Shown piece by piece: positions 32,266 through 42,295 of a stretch of DNA of 64,000 bases (the stretch's first letter is position 1; each line of letters starts with the position of its first letter). Source of the stretch: Moniliella sp. 'wahieum' (Eukaryota; Basidiomycota; Moniliellomycetes; Moniliellales; Moniliellaceae); the NCBI GenBank assembly GCA_003971905.1, contig RSEE01000158.1, positions 39,388 through 103,387 of the forward strand, in the 5' to 3' direction. A model generated the notes under the pieces. It worked only from the letters and a program-made list of their open reading frames with translations, had not been told where the DNA came from and did not search any database. Position numbers and translations under genes: made by a program.

Positions 32266-34779
32266 GGTACGTCGTGGCGGGCGTAAAAGAAGGTAGAGAG
32301 GGGCGAGAGAAGGATGGGGAGGTAGGATGCGAGTCGAGGGCCGGTGAAGAAGAGAAAAATAACGAAGGCGAGAGAGGGGCCCGAGCTCGTGAAGGATCCG
32401 AGCAGGAGTGGTGGTGGGGAGGAGAGGCGGGAAAAGGATACTGCTCCTTCTGGCTGCTGTGGCTCTGGACGGGTATGATTGTGTGGTTTGCGCAGTACAC
32501 TTTGCATTTCACCGGGGTGCCTCCGGTCGTGGAGCGGGACTGGCGTGTGGTATGCGGGATGCGCTGCCCAAGCGCCAGCGCAGGGCAAGCGAGCGAGAGG
32601 CCAGGCGCCGCACACTGCCCCAGCGCCCATGCCGAGCGGGTGGAGCGTTCCGGCCGGACCGCACGAGGCGAGTGTGGAGGATGCTGCGCGGGTGAGCGCT
32701 GGCTAGTGGCTAGGAAATGGGGTTGCTGTTTTCCCGCTCACGCCCGTGCCGATCATCATGCATCATGGGCCGATCCGACACTGGGCCCCTGCCTGCTATC
32801 GCCCATCGCCTGCCCCCACGCTTGGCAGGACAGACAGGCTTGTCTTCCCCGCATTGCGTCAGAGTGCAGCCGCACTCCCCCCGTGCCAGCTCTGCCTGTG
32901 CTGTGCCCTGCTGTGCCTGGTGGGTCTCAGATCTCTTCGGCTATAGAGGTGCCAGTGAGATGTGAGATCCGCCTGCTAAGAAAGAGGTCTTGCCTTTCCT
33001 GGGCGAGCGCGTGAGCACTCGGCTGAGCTCTGGGGGATGGACTGTGGGCTGTGGGCACCCCGGCAGCGGCCGCACATCCTGCCGTCGCTTTCATCTGTGC
33101 GCAAGAATCAGGCTCAGGCGCTCTCTTTGGCGTGACGGGGTGTCTTCGGCACTTAGTACTTGAAGTAACGCGCGCGTAACGTGGAACTTGGATGGTATGC
33201 AGCACGGGGCCACACGAAAACTGTGGTGACTAGGACTAGCTTACTGTGTTGAACTTGATGAACCCCTACGCGCTAGGCCTTTCAATCGATACCCATTAAT
33301 CATTAATCATTAGTCACTCAGTGGTCTCCTCGCCTGTCCGACCAAAGGCCTCCGAGGGCCGGTCTGGAAAACGGTCACACGAGCGGTCAGCCGGTCAGGC
33401 TCAGGCAGTAGGGGTGCCTATTGTTAGACTGACGCGTGACGCGTTACCGTTACACCGGACGCTTCTCGTCCGCACGACGCGTTGAGCTCAACACATTGAG
33501 CCCATCCCCCCATCTCTTTTCCCGCCCGGGCTGAAAGGCTTGAAACTCGGGCCCGGCGGGCCCGGGTTTCCCGTCGGGCAGGTACACCTCCACATCGGAC
33601 GTTGCAACGCGGGGGAACGTTGAACTCAACACGTTCAACCACACAAACGGCGGGAACAGCACGCGACGGTACACTGCACGACTTCGAGCTTCGTCTACAG
33701 GGTCCAGGAACGGGAACGCGGTAGCTCCTTAGTACTAGGAACAGTAGCAACTTGGTTCTCCAGGCTCAAAGGGCTAACTGCGCTAACTGCTAATTCCTGG
33801 ATCCACAGCCTCTCCTTTCTATTGTTCACAGGCACTCGGCTCGGTCCTCAGTTAACACTCGGTACTCGCTCGCTCTGCCGCGGTTCAAGCTTCAACGCGG
33901 GTGGATATGGCTCGGCGTTCCTCCGCGCCGCATCGCCTGTAACAGTAACCAGCGGACAGGAGGGGTTGCAATGATTAGTGATGCCCATCGACCATCGATC
34001 GCATCTCATACCGAACGGTGCGCTTGGCGCACTCAACACGAGAGAATCTACCTGGCCTCAGGCCACACGAGGGCAACCTAACCATGGCCCCAAAACAACA
34101 GGGAACGAGTCATGGGCGTTCCAGCTGAGCGCGCGGAGTACTGAGTAGAGCGAGTAGAGAGTAGAGTAGAGAGTAGAGAGTAGTGAGTAGTGAGCTAACG
34201 CGGAGCCGAGAACTCAAAGTCCAAAAGCGTCAAACGTCCCAACGTCAAAAGTTCAACGGCAACCAGTCTCGCCCCCCCAACGTCCCCAAGGTGGCGCCAT
34301 ACCAGGCGCGAGGAGTGAAGGATACGCGTGATTCATGCACATGGTGGATTGGAGACAGAAGCCAGAGAACAAAGAACAAACAAACAACACACAAGAGGAT
34401 CTCCAGTCCTACTTGGTTGCAGCGATGAGAACCACACCCAAAACGCATCGCATCCACGAGGGGACAAAGAGGGGGGCCAACCGGTGGGACCGTAGAGGCG
34501 CGCGCGCAGGGGAGGAGGACGGGCCAAAGGGAGTAGCGACGGGAAACAGTAAGGGATGAGAAAAGGAGCCAGAAAGTACAAGGAGAGACATCAACATGAG
34601 AGAAACCGAAGCACGCCGAGCGTCGTACAGCTTCACGGGGAAAATGGAGCGAGAGTGAGACAAGAAGAAAGACAGTGACCGTAGCAGCGTTCGCACCAAG
34701 GACACAGAAGGAGGAACAACGTGTAGACGAAGACAGAGAGGTAAGGAGGTAGGCGCGGGGACGCGGGGAGAGCAGGTGC
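32266..34779. other. 2.5-kb intergenic region with short repeats
   Basis: No gene recognised. Repeats include ATTAATC at 33295-33312, GAGTAGAGAGTA units at 34140-34190, and GTTGAACTCAACACGTTCAA-like palindromes at 33480-33640. The region from 33.2 to 34.2 kb has CGTTAC/GTTAAC words that recur in 62.7-63.8 kb. Confidence 0.5.
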
Positions 34780-35844
34780 TTAATTCATCCGCTTGGTCAA
34801 CTTGGACCACATGCTCGCCCGCCGTGTCGGAATCGGGGCGCTCCCCCCTGCTTTGGGCGGGGGCTAGGCAGACCGGAACCGAGGGAGGGATGGACTGGCT
34901 GCGCGCCTGGACACGCAGAATGGGTGGCGGCGCGTCCCCGCGTTGACTACCGCCTTGGAACAGAAGCGGTGGGCTGTCGGTAGAAGAGGCGGCCAAGACG
35001 GGGGATCGGGTGGTGGTAATGGCACTGGTGGTGCGGGGCAGGGTGGACGGGGAAGTAGGACTGGTACTGACGGTTTCCTCGGGGGGAGCACTGCGTTTGC
35101 CCGAATGCAGGGTAAACCGACGCGTCTTGCGCCGTTCGTGATGGGAAGCGCTCTTGGCGTGCGAGCCCACGCGGGACCAGTCGCGTTCGGGCAAGGGACT
35201 AGCACTGGCCACTTGGCTCTCGGGCTCGGCATTCAACGATCCGGTTGGCGAGGCACGACGGCCGCCGCGCAGAATCGCTTCCATGTCCCACTCGGACGAA
35301 GCGGCGGAGGCGGTGGCGCCATCCAGCTGGGCGCCATAGACGCCATGCGCACGACGGGTAGGCGCGGCATACTGCTCGCCCTCGGGGGTGGCAAAGTCTT
35401 GCCACGGCTCGGGTTGACCCCCCCAGATCATTGGAGGGTTTGCTGGCGTGGGTCCGGTTCGCAGCCGACGCACGGGCAAACGCAGTGGAGCCGGGGACAT
35501 GGGACATGCCGTGGCTGGACGCGCCGAGGCCGGCCACAGGGCCCTCGTTCAGCCCGGGGGTGGGGATGCCAGAGGAGCTGCCGAGGGTATAGGTGCTGTC
35601 GGCGGCGGTGCCGGTGGCGGAAAAGGCGCGGACTGGCGGAGCAGAGGCGGTGCCACGGTTGCGGTGGGGGGTCAGGGCATCGTATGGCGAGTCGTGGTGC
35701 ATGCGGCCGGTGGAGGTGGAGCCGTCGAGGGCATCGATGACGTCGGTGCGCTGGTGGGTGCGGCCGGCGGTGGAGGAGGCGGGCGGGGGGGAGGGGGGGG
35801 GCAGCGGTGGTGGGGTGCAGACTGCGCTTCATGGCGGCAAGCAT
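34780..35844 (-). CDS. Uncharacterised Ser/Pro-rich protein
   Basis: Function unknown. A plausible start is the ATG at 35844 (MLAAMKRSLHPTTAAPP). A poly-Pro tract (about 35770-35810), SPYDALTPHRNRG and LGSSSGIPTPGLNEG follow. Then comes MIWGGQPEPWQDFATPEGEQ (about 35370-35430), SSEWDMEAILRGGRRASPTG, HHERRKTRRFTLHSGKR and a Ser/Thr-rich stretch with many SP/TP sites. The reading ends MWSKLTKRMN at 34780. Two or more frame changes are required. Basic patches beside SP/TP sites suggest a phosphorylated, disordered protein. No catalytic domain was seen. Confidence 0.45.
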
Positions 35845-37256
35845 GGTGGGGGGGGGTGGAGGAAGCGGTGGCGGTGGCGGTGGCAGAGCGCTGGATGCGG
35901 GGCGGACGGGCGGCTGGGGAGGCTGGGGCGTGGGCGTGGTGCTGGAGTTGGAGCAGCTGGCGTAGCAGCAGGGCGAGTATAGCGGATGGGGCCCTGCAGA
36001 CAACGCGGGGGCACTGGCGGGCACGGCGTGGGCAGATGGGCGGGGAGGCTGGCGCTGCGCCGGGGCGGCTGAGTGCCGGCTGCTCTGGGATCTGGACGGA
36101 GCATCGTGGCTCGCCGGTCGATCGGATAGCGAAGCCGGCTGGGGCGGTGCCTGGCTGTGCCTGCCCTGGCAGCTGGCCTGTCCCGCACGGCCGCACGACT
36201 CGCATCCAGCTGATCTCGACAAGCAGACTTGCGTGTGTGCCGCCGTGCGCCCGCCCTGGCTGCCCTGCCGCCCCGATAGCGCCCTGCTGGCGCCCCGCCG
36301 GCCGGCCCCACCCCACCACGCCAGTGTGGCCCAATCGTTGCATCGCGGTCGCTATGGCCGACTAGGGTCTGCTGGGGCCTGCTGGGGCCCCCTCGTGACG
36401 TGACGTGTGATGCCATCAGTCAATGAGTATTGAATGGGACCGGGGCCTGGGGCACCAGCAACTCGGAGGGGAGGCGCACAGGGCCAGTGCTTACTCGGGC
36501 AACTTGCTCTGGGCCGCAGAGCCCACCAGGGCGTAAACATAGCACCACCCGTGCTAGAGCTAGTGCCCCCCGCCACCGCAGCCCAGCAGGCAGCAGCGAC
36601 ATCTGAGATCTGACATCTGACAGCTGCGCCTCAGGCCTCAGGCCCCTCAGGGCGCATGTGAAGTGTTCCATGTCATCGTCATCGTTCGCCAGCCATCAGC
36701 GCATCAGCCACCAAGCATCTGACCATCCCCACTTGCTCTCCGCCGGCCCCACCGTCTTCCACCAAGGGCGAGAGTTTATGTCTAGGCTACCCCCCATGGC
36801 ACGAATCAGGGAAATGATGCAAAGATCAAGTATTGGACAAGGGGAGGGGTAGGGCGCATGGGAGAGGAGAGGAGAGGAGAGGGAAAAGGCCACCCCCGTC
36901 AGAAACAGAGGCAAGCGCGAGAGGAAAGAGAGGACGACTGCCACGCCATCCTGCCCAAGTTGATCGAGTGACTCGGCTCGCCACCAGGGTGCGGGGGAGG
37001 GGAAAGGAGATGGGATGCAGTCGGGTGCGTGGCGAGCCAATCAGGGGAGAAACGAGACAGGTTCAAGCACAAGCACAAACACAGGCCACAGCCAGCGTGA
37101 CCCACCATCCATCCACCTCGTGGGCACGGGGGCGGAGAAGAGATAAAGTCCATGCCGCAACGTGGCGAACGAAGAGCAAGGAAGAACGAGACCAAGAGCA
37201 AAGACGGAAGGTGAGGGGGCGGAGGGGGGGAGGCGAGGCGAGGAGAGGGGGAAAGC
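35845..37256. other. Spacer, GC-rich then mixed; no gene recognised
   Basis: Upstream part (35.85-36.4 kb) is GC-rich with open frames on both strands and no motif. The part from 36.4 to 37.25 kb is the 3' flank of the Rab5 gene with a GGAGA repeat at 36860-36885. Nothing supportable was seen. Confidence 0.45.
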
Positions 37257-38121
37257 TTAGCAGTTGCATCCTTCCGACCGGGTCTGGGCCGAGTTGAGGT
37301 CCACTCGGTTCCCCTTTGCTGGCCCGCCTGGCCAGACGCCGTGTTCTGGCGCGCGCGCTGGGCCAAGATCTCATCCATCGGGATCTTCTTGGCAATCTCC
37401 GTAAACACCTCTTCCACCCCAGCTCCCGTCTTGGCCGACGTCTCAAAGAAGAGCAGGCCGGCTTCCTTGGCATACGCTTCGGCCTCCTCCCGCGGAATGG
37501 CACGCTTGACCACCGGCGTCTCCTCGGCCTCATGCTCGTCAGCCCCGTCTTCGGCCTCGGCAGGCTCGCTCGCCGCACCTCCCTCCTCAGGGGTGAGAAG
37601 GTCAATCTTGTTGCCCACCAGGGCAATGATGATGTTCGCATTCGCTTGGCGCTGCAGCTCCTTGACCCAAGACTTGGCCTTGTCGTACGAGTTGGCCTTG
37701 AGCACATCATCACCACAATGCTTGCCTGAGCATTGCGGTAGTACATGGGCGCCAGCGAGTGGAACCGCTCCTGGCCAGCCGTGTCCCAGATCTCAAACTT
37801 GATAATCTTGTCCTCCAGACGGCACTTTTGCTACCAGGTCCATAGCAACCAGCACAGGCACGGGCAAACAAGTCAGCACAGATCTGCGCGCACACCACGC
37901 CTGCATCGCAATCGCCTTTGCACACGCCGGGGTGAAGATGAGGAGAACGTACCGTCAAGAAGGCAGCGCCAATCGTCGGCTCCTTGTTCTCCTGAAAGTC
38001 GTCGGATACGAAGCGGAGGACAACGGAAGACTCCGACAGCCGCCTCGCCCAGGAGGACAAGTTTGGTCTGGAAGGGCTTCTGGGGGCTGGTGCCCGCGGC
38101 AGACGAAGTGGGAGCAGACAT
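37257..38121 (-). CDS. YPT5: Rab5-type small GTPase (Ypt5/Vps21)
   Basis: Rab5 controls fusion and transport at early endosomes. The ATG at 38121 opens [18 protein letters not shown], then [12 protein letters not shown], the P-loop. The next bases (SSVVLRF) are out of frame, so the Lys codon of GKSS is hit by an indel near 38030. Rab5 effector-loop sequence [13 protein letters not shown] precedes an intron at 37831-37952 (GTACGT...GGTAG, 122 nt). After it come [20 protein letters not shown] and [21 protein letters not shown], an acidic insertion, and [18 protein letters not shown]. The tail ends SEGCNC at 37257, a CxC double-prenylation signal. A second indel hits VVYDV near 37700. The insertion between NKID and the EAEAYA helix is about 30 residues longer than in human Rab5. 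Confidence 0.92.
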
Positions 38122-38376
38122 GGTGGGAGATGGGATGTCGGTGGTGGGGAGTGAAGGCGGGGGGTGGCAGCAGTGGAGGTGGGTATCAGGGCGGTGGTGG
38201 CAACGGCGACGACGCGGCGGGCGCCTGCTCTGGACTCCTCAAGACAGAATGGGAGGTGCCAGGTTGGCAGGGCCAGCCCTGGTGCTTACCTCAGCCAGGG
38301 TGGCCGCGCGCCGGGTTGGACAGCCACGCACAGTGGGCTTGTGCTGCCATCGCCGGCACCACCTGCCTCCGCTGGC

Positions 38377-38412
38377 CAGTGACTGGTGACTAGTGGCTGG
38401 TGACCGGTGACT
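38377..38412. repeat. GTGACTGGTGACTAGTGGCTGGTGACC variant repeat
   Basis: Four or five degenerate GTGACTRG units about 260 bp upstream of the Rab5 start, related to the elements at 10979 and 18612. Confidence 0.65.
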
Positions 38413-38759
38413 GCGCGACCGGTGAACGCAGCGCAGCACTGCAACGGACTCCCCGGTTCGTCAGGTAGGGTTACGCATCAGTGACGCGTGATGCTGCTGC
38501 TGAAGGAAATTATACATTTGAAACCAGTTTGCAGGGGCGGTGGGTGATTGATGTGCGCTGCTCCAGCCGCCTGCGGCCTGCTTGCCTGCTGCCTGCCTCG
38601 CGCCTGCGATACGGTGACGATGGCGGTGGCGGTCCCCTTCTCGTCCCCGGTTTCCAAGCTGCTTTGGGCGGCTACCATGTGACAAAGGCCTTGCCGGGGG
38701 CCCGCTTGTACTTCTCGACTGACACGGCGGCGGTGGGCATGCCCCTGGTCCTGCCTAAG

Positions 38760-39060
38760 CCTTAGGTGCGAGGAAAAGGTGCATGGGTCGCTGCACAGCG
38801 CGGATGTTGGAGAAGCTTGGCCGGGGAGAGGTGACTGCTGGCAGATCCATCGGCCCAACGAAAGGAGATGGGGGACGAAGGTATGGAGCGCCTTGGCGAG
38901 TGTGCGACGGCGCACAGTGGTAAAGGCGTTGGTAAAGTCCAGCATGGCGACGTGGATCAAGTCGCCCAGTTCCGCGTCGTTCTCCCCGCCTGTCGCTGTC
39001 ATGCGCTCGACCATCCGCACGATAGGTTCTACCGTTATATTCTCGAGTCTTCTATACACA
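38760..39060 (-). mobile_element. Reverse-transcriptase fragment
   Basis: On the minus strand a frame from 39059 reads VERMTATGGENDAELGDLIH then VAMLDFTNAFTTVRRRTLAK and ALHTFVPHLLSLGRWI. The phrase LDFTNAF is reverse-transcriptase motif A with its catalytic Asp, as in pol proteins of fungal retroelements whose RT reads 'LDFxNAFN(T/S)V'. The frame leaves the family after 38880 and no YxDD box, endonuclease or LTR was found nearby. It is a truncated scrap. Confidence 0.6.
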
Positions 39061-39286
39061 GAAAATTTGCATTTGGGACGAAACTGGTGGCCAAGTCGCT
39101 ATGAAGTTTGAAGGGCGGAGCCACTGTTGATACTAATGCAATTGGGAAGAGTAAGTGGACACCAGGTCCATATGATAAGAGGGGGTATGCGAAGGCTCTG
39201 CAATTGACCATCAGTTAGAACCACATGACGCATGAAGCATTAGCGGTTGCAATGGCACGACCAAAAGTGTGTACTCTTTACTAGTC

Positions 39287-40595
39287 CTACTCTTCATCGT
39301 CTTCATCCGACTCCGAATCACTGCAAGAGTTCTTCGGCTCTCATATTCCTCCACGAAGGATGGGGCCAAGTCGCGTGCTCGTTGAAAGAGGCGGTCGACG
39401 GCACGGGAGCTTGAGGGTCGCCCCATGCCCCGGAAACACGTACGAGAGCAAAGGAAATGAAGAGTTCCTTCAACAAACTGAAGCTGAACTGATCCGTTTC
39501 CTTGGCCAACTGCCCGCCACGGCCGAATCGAATCATACTCCCCCTCGAGCACAAGAGAATTGGCATACTTGTCTTGCAGCCAGCAGGAGGTAGGTGTGGC
39601 GCAACTGTTCGTCTGGGAGGCCAAATTCGTACTTGGTGTCGAAACGCGAAGGGCGCGAGAGCAAAGCAGGATCCAACCGATCTGGATGGTTGGTCGACGC
39701 AATAATCAGAAGGCCGTGGTTTGGGGTGATTCCATCCAGCTCGTTAAGCAGGACCGAGAGACGGGTGTGCTTGACCAGCGAATCCAGGTCCTCCATCACC
39801 AACACGCAAGGGGCCACTTTGCGTGCTTTGGCAAAAATTCGCGGCAAATCGCAAGAACGGTTCGCCCCCTTAACCATCAGAACCTGTTGCTTCCCTTTCA
39901 GGTTGCGAAGCCGGAGCGGATCGTACTCGTCTTTCCGTTCCCGGGCGGGCCGCAGAGAAGAAGACCGCGCCGCCAGGGTGCGCCAAGCGTCTTGTACATC
40001 TCTTCACTTTGGAAAACGTCTGTGTGTCGCGTTCGAGCCAAAGTCGTACATCTTCCTTGAGCGTCAAGGTATCCTGGGGTGAATGATGAAGTTTCTCATA
40101 CATACTCCCGGACTTGCGCCACATGCAGTTGTCATACACCCACACGAAGGGGCCGGGGGCATTTTCCGCGTGGTCATGGCGTCAAGCAATTGGAGCGGGA
40201 CCCTACGTTGCCCGAGTCGAGGTCGACGATGGCCTCCAGGACATAATCATTGGGTCCCCAGTTAGTGATCACCATCACAGTGACATGGTACACAAGCAGC
40301 TTGGTCTCAGAAAAGGTAAAGCTAAGTGTGCCCGTACGGAAGGATCGAGCTGCGGAAGAGGTACACCTATCCGTCCTTTCTTCATCGTCTTCTTTGCTTT
40401 GCGCGAGATTCCAGGCGTCACCAAACGGCGTGAGTGTCCTTCCCTCCTCTCCTTGACCAGTCCGATGACACAAAACGGAACCACACTATTGTCCAGCGTA
40501 GTGACCACCTCGGCTCCAGGATGGGCGGCTTGCACTTGACGGAACAGGCGGTAGTACAGGTCGTCGGTTTGGGTCTTGTTCAGGATGCCATCCAT
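39287..40595 (-). CDS. AAA-family ATPase, uncharacterised fungal clade
   Basis: The ATG at 40595 opens [20 protein letters not shown]. The N-terminal third is not recognisable beyond [20 protein letters not shown] (about 40280-40330). It is followed by [20 protein letters not shown], which precedes the AAA core in this group. Walker A reads GPPGNGKTS (about 39925-39955). Walker B is [12 protein letters not shown] (about 39780-39810), then [20 protein letters not shown] with sensor-1 Asn, [13 protein letters not shown] with the arginine finger, and [10 protein letters not shown]. The C-terminus is acidic, [11 protein letters not shown], ending at 39287. Several indels break the frame (near 40430, 40170, 39960, 39920, 39560 and 39325). 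The core resembles Bcs1/spastin-type AAA proteins but no mitochondrial or MIT segment was seen, so substrate and location are unknown. Confidence 0.82.
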
Positions 40596-41792
40596 GAGCG
40601 AGGAGGTCGAACGAGGACGGTTGCATGGTGGAGAAATGACACTGGGGGGAGAGATAGCAATGCGAGGGGGAAGAGATGGGGGGGTGAAAGGGGATAGTGT
40701 AAGGAAGAGGGTGGAAGAAGTGGGTTATTTATTCAGTCGCACAGGCCGATGCGCCCGGTAGCGATCGGCAGCTGGATAAGCGATGAGCTCATCTTGATAT
40801 CTCGGTCGCCGTCGCCGTCGCTGCCGCTTCTCCATCACACGCTCTTTGTGAGTCATGCGTCACGCGGGACATTACATCAGCTCGCACGTCCGGGGATTAT
40901 TTCGTTGCCCCCCCCCGTCGCTGCCACTTCTATCGCTCGCTCTTGGCTTCCAACCAGCGTCCCGTTGCGCGTGGTGCGGGTACTTTGAGCGCTCAGGCTG
41001 AGCCTCAGCCGTCTCGCATTGTGATCCATGTCATCTCGCACAGGGGACCACCGCTTGGCTTTGTTGGTACGTTAAGCCAGGCCACACCCTCTCACGCTCT
41101 TCTCATCCCCCGCCCGGCGAGGTGACCGGGCGGTGACCTGAACTCCCACGTGTACATGTACTCAGTACTCAGTCCCAGAGACCTCCCTGTTCCATCGGGC
41201 GATGAGGCTAATTTACCCTCCCCTCGATCGTTCAAAGCAGTCAGCCGGCCACCTACCCAATCGGTGGCAAACCGGGGCAGTGGACGCGAGGCTGTCGGAA
41301 TAGTACGTTCCAAAGCATAATCGGTCGTGGTCGCGGTATAAACACTGGCCTAGACGAAGTAGTAGGATGAGGGTCGATGAGGAAAGGCACCGCGCTGGTC
41401 GGAGATGTTGTGTTTGGCCTGTGGCAAGGGTGCTGTGGATGCGATGGGACCGGGCGCCCCGGTTGCGGTGGGTGAAGGAGGGTCGAGGGGTTGGGGCCTA
41501 GGGACATGGGGAAAGGATGCGATGGCTGGCGATGTCACTCTCCGGTGGGGGAACGAAATGGTTTAGGATGCCCACAGACAAACCACAAAGAGGGATGAGA
41601 TGGATGGTCGATGAAGCGCGATGTGGGAGAGCTACTATGACTGTGTGAGGCCAGGACTATAATTTCGAGAGTCCGCACAACATGCTGGGCAATCACACGC
41701 GCGACCTCTGTGACATGGAAAAGAACGGGTGATGGTCGAATGGAACGCTCAGCTGTGCGCTATCTACGATGGCGGGGGCAAGGGTATGGCAG

Positions 41793-41840
41793 GCGATGGC
41801 GATGGCGATGGCGATGGCGATGGCGGTGGCGCGATGGCGA
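41793..41840. repeat. (GCGATG)n hexamer tract
   Basis: Five or more tandem GCGATG units followed by variants GGTGGC and GCGATGGCGA. Non-coding. Confidence 0.9.
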
Positions 41841-42056
41841 AAGTGATAACACTGATCGCGACCGCTGGGGGCCAGTACCAGTCGGCGGGGGGCTGGGCAG
41901 GGGGGTGGGGATTAGGAATGATGAGTCGCCGCAGTCGTCAGAACGGGCTGCAGCTTGAACATTGAAGGCTGCGTAGATAGCGGGGCAGTGGGGGGTGGCG
42001 CGCGCCTATCGACAACCGACAATTAACAGCCACACCTGCCTTCAAGCGCACAGGGC

Positions 42057-42155
42057 CACGCCAACGCCAACGCCAGCGCCACGCCCCGCGCCCACGCCAC
42101 CGCCACCGCACCGCCACCGCACCGCCACCGCCACGCCATCGCCACCGCCACCGCC
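42057..42155. repeat. GCCAACGCCACC hexamer tract
   Basis: Roughly sixteen GCCAAC/GCCACC/GCACCGCCACC units, just upstream of the ATG1 kinase domain. It may belong to the 5' leader or encode a repetitive N-terminus. Confidence 0.85.
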
Positions 42156-42295
42156 AATCCAGCTTTGTCCGTCTCTCACGTCCGCTCTGCCTTCTGCGCT
42201 TCTCCTCGCCCACTCACCTCCCCTGCGCCCCCCTCCCCCGCCTGCCCGCACCACCCCCCGTCTGGGCTCGATCCCTGCGCCCAGCCTGCTCCCGC

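Larger units (their letters stand above)
40596..42295. other. Divergent intergenic region between AAA ATPase and ATG1
   Basis: 1.7 kb. Contains GCCGTCGCT repeats at 40806-40825, a (GCGATG)n tract at 41793-41840 and a GCCACC/GCCAAC tract at 42057-42155. The latter sits where the ATG1 5' end should be. No further gene recognised. Confidence 0.5.
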
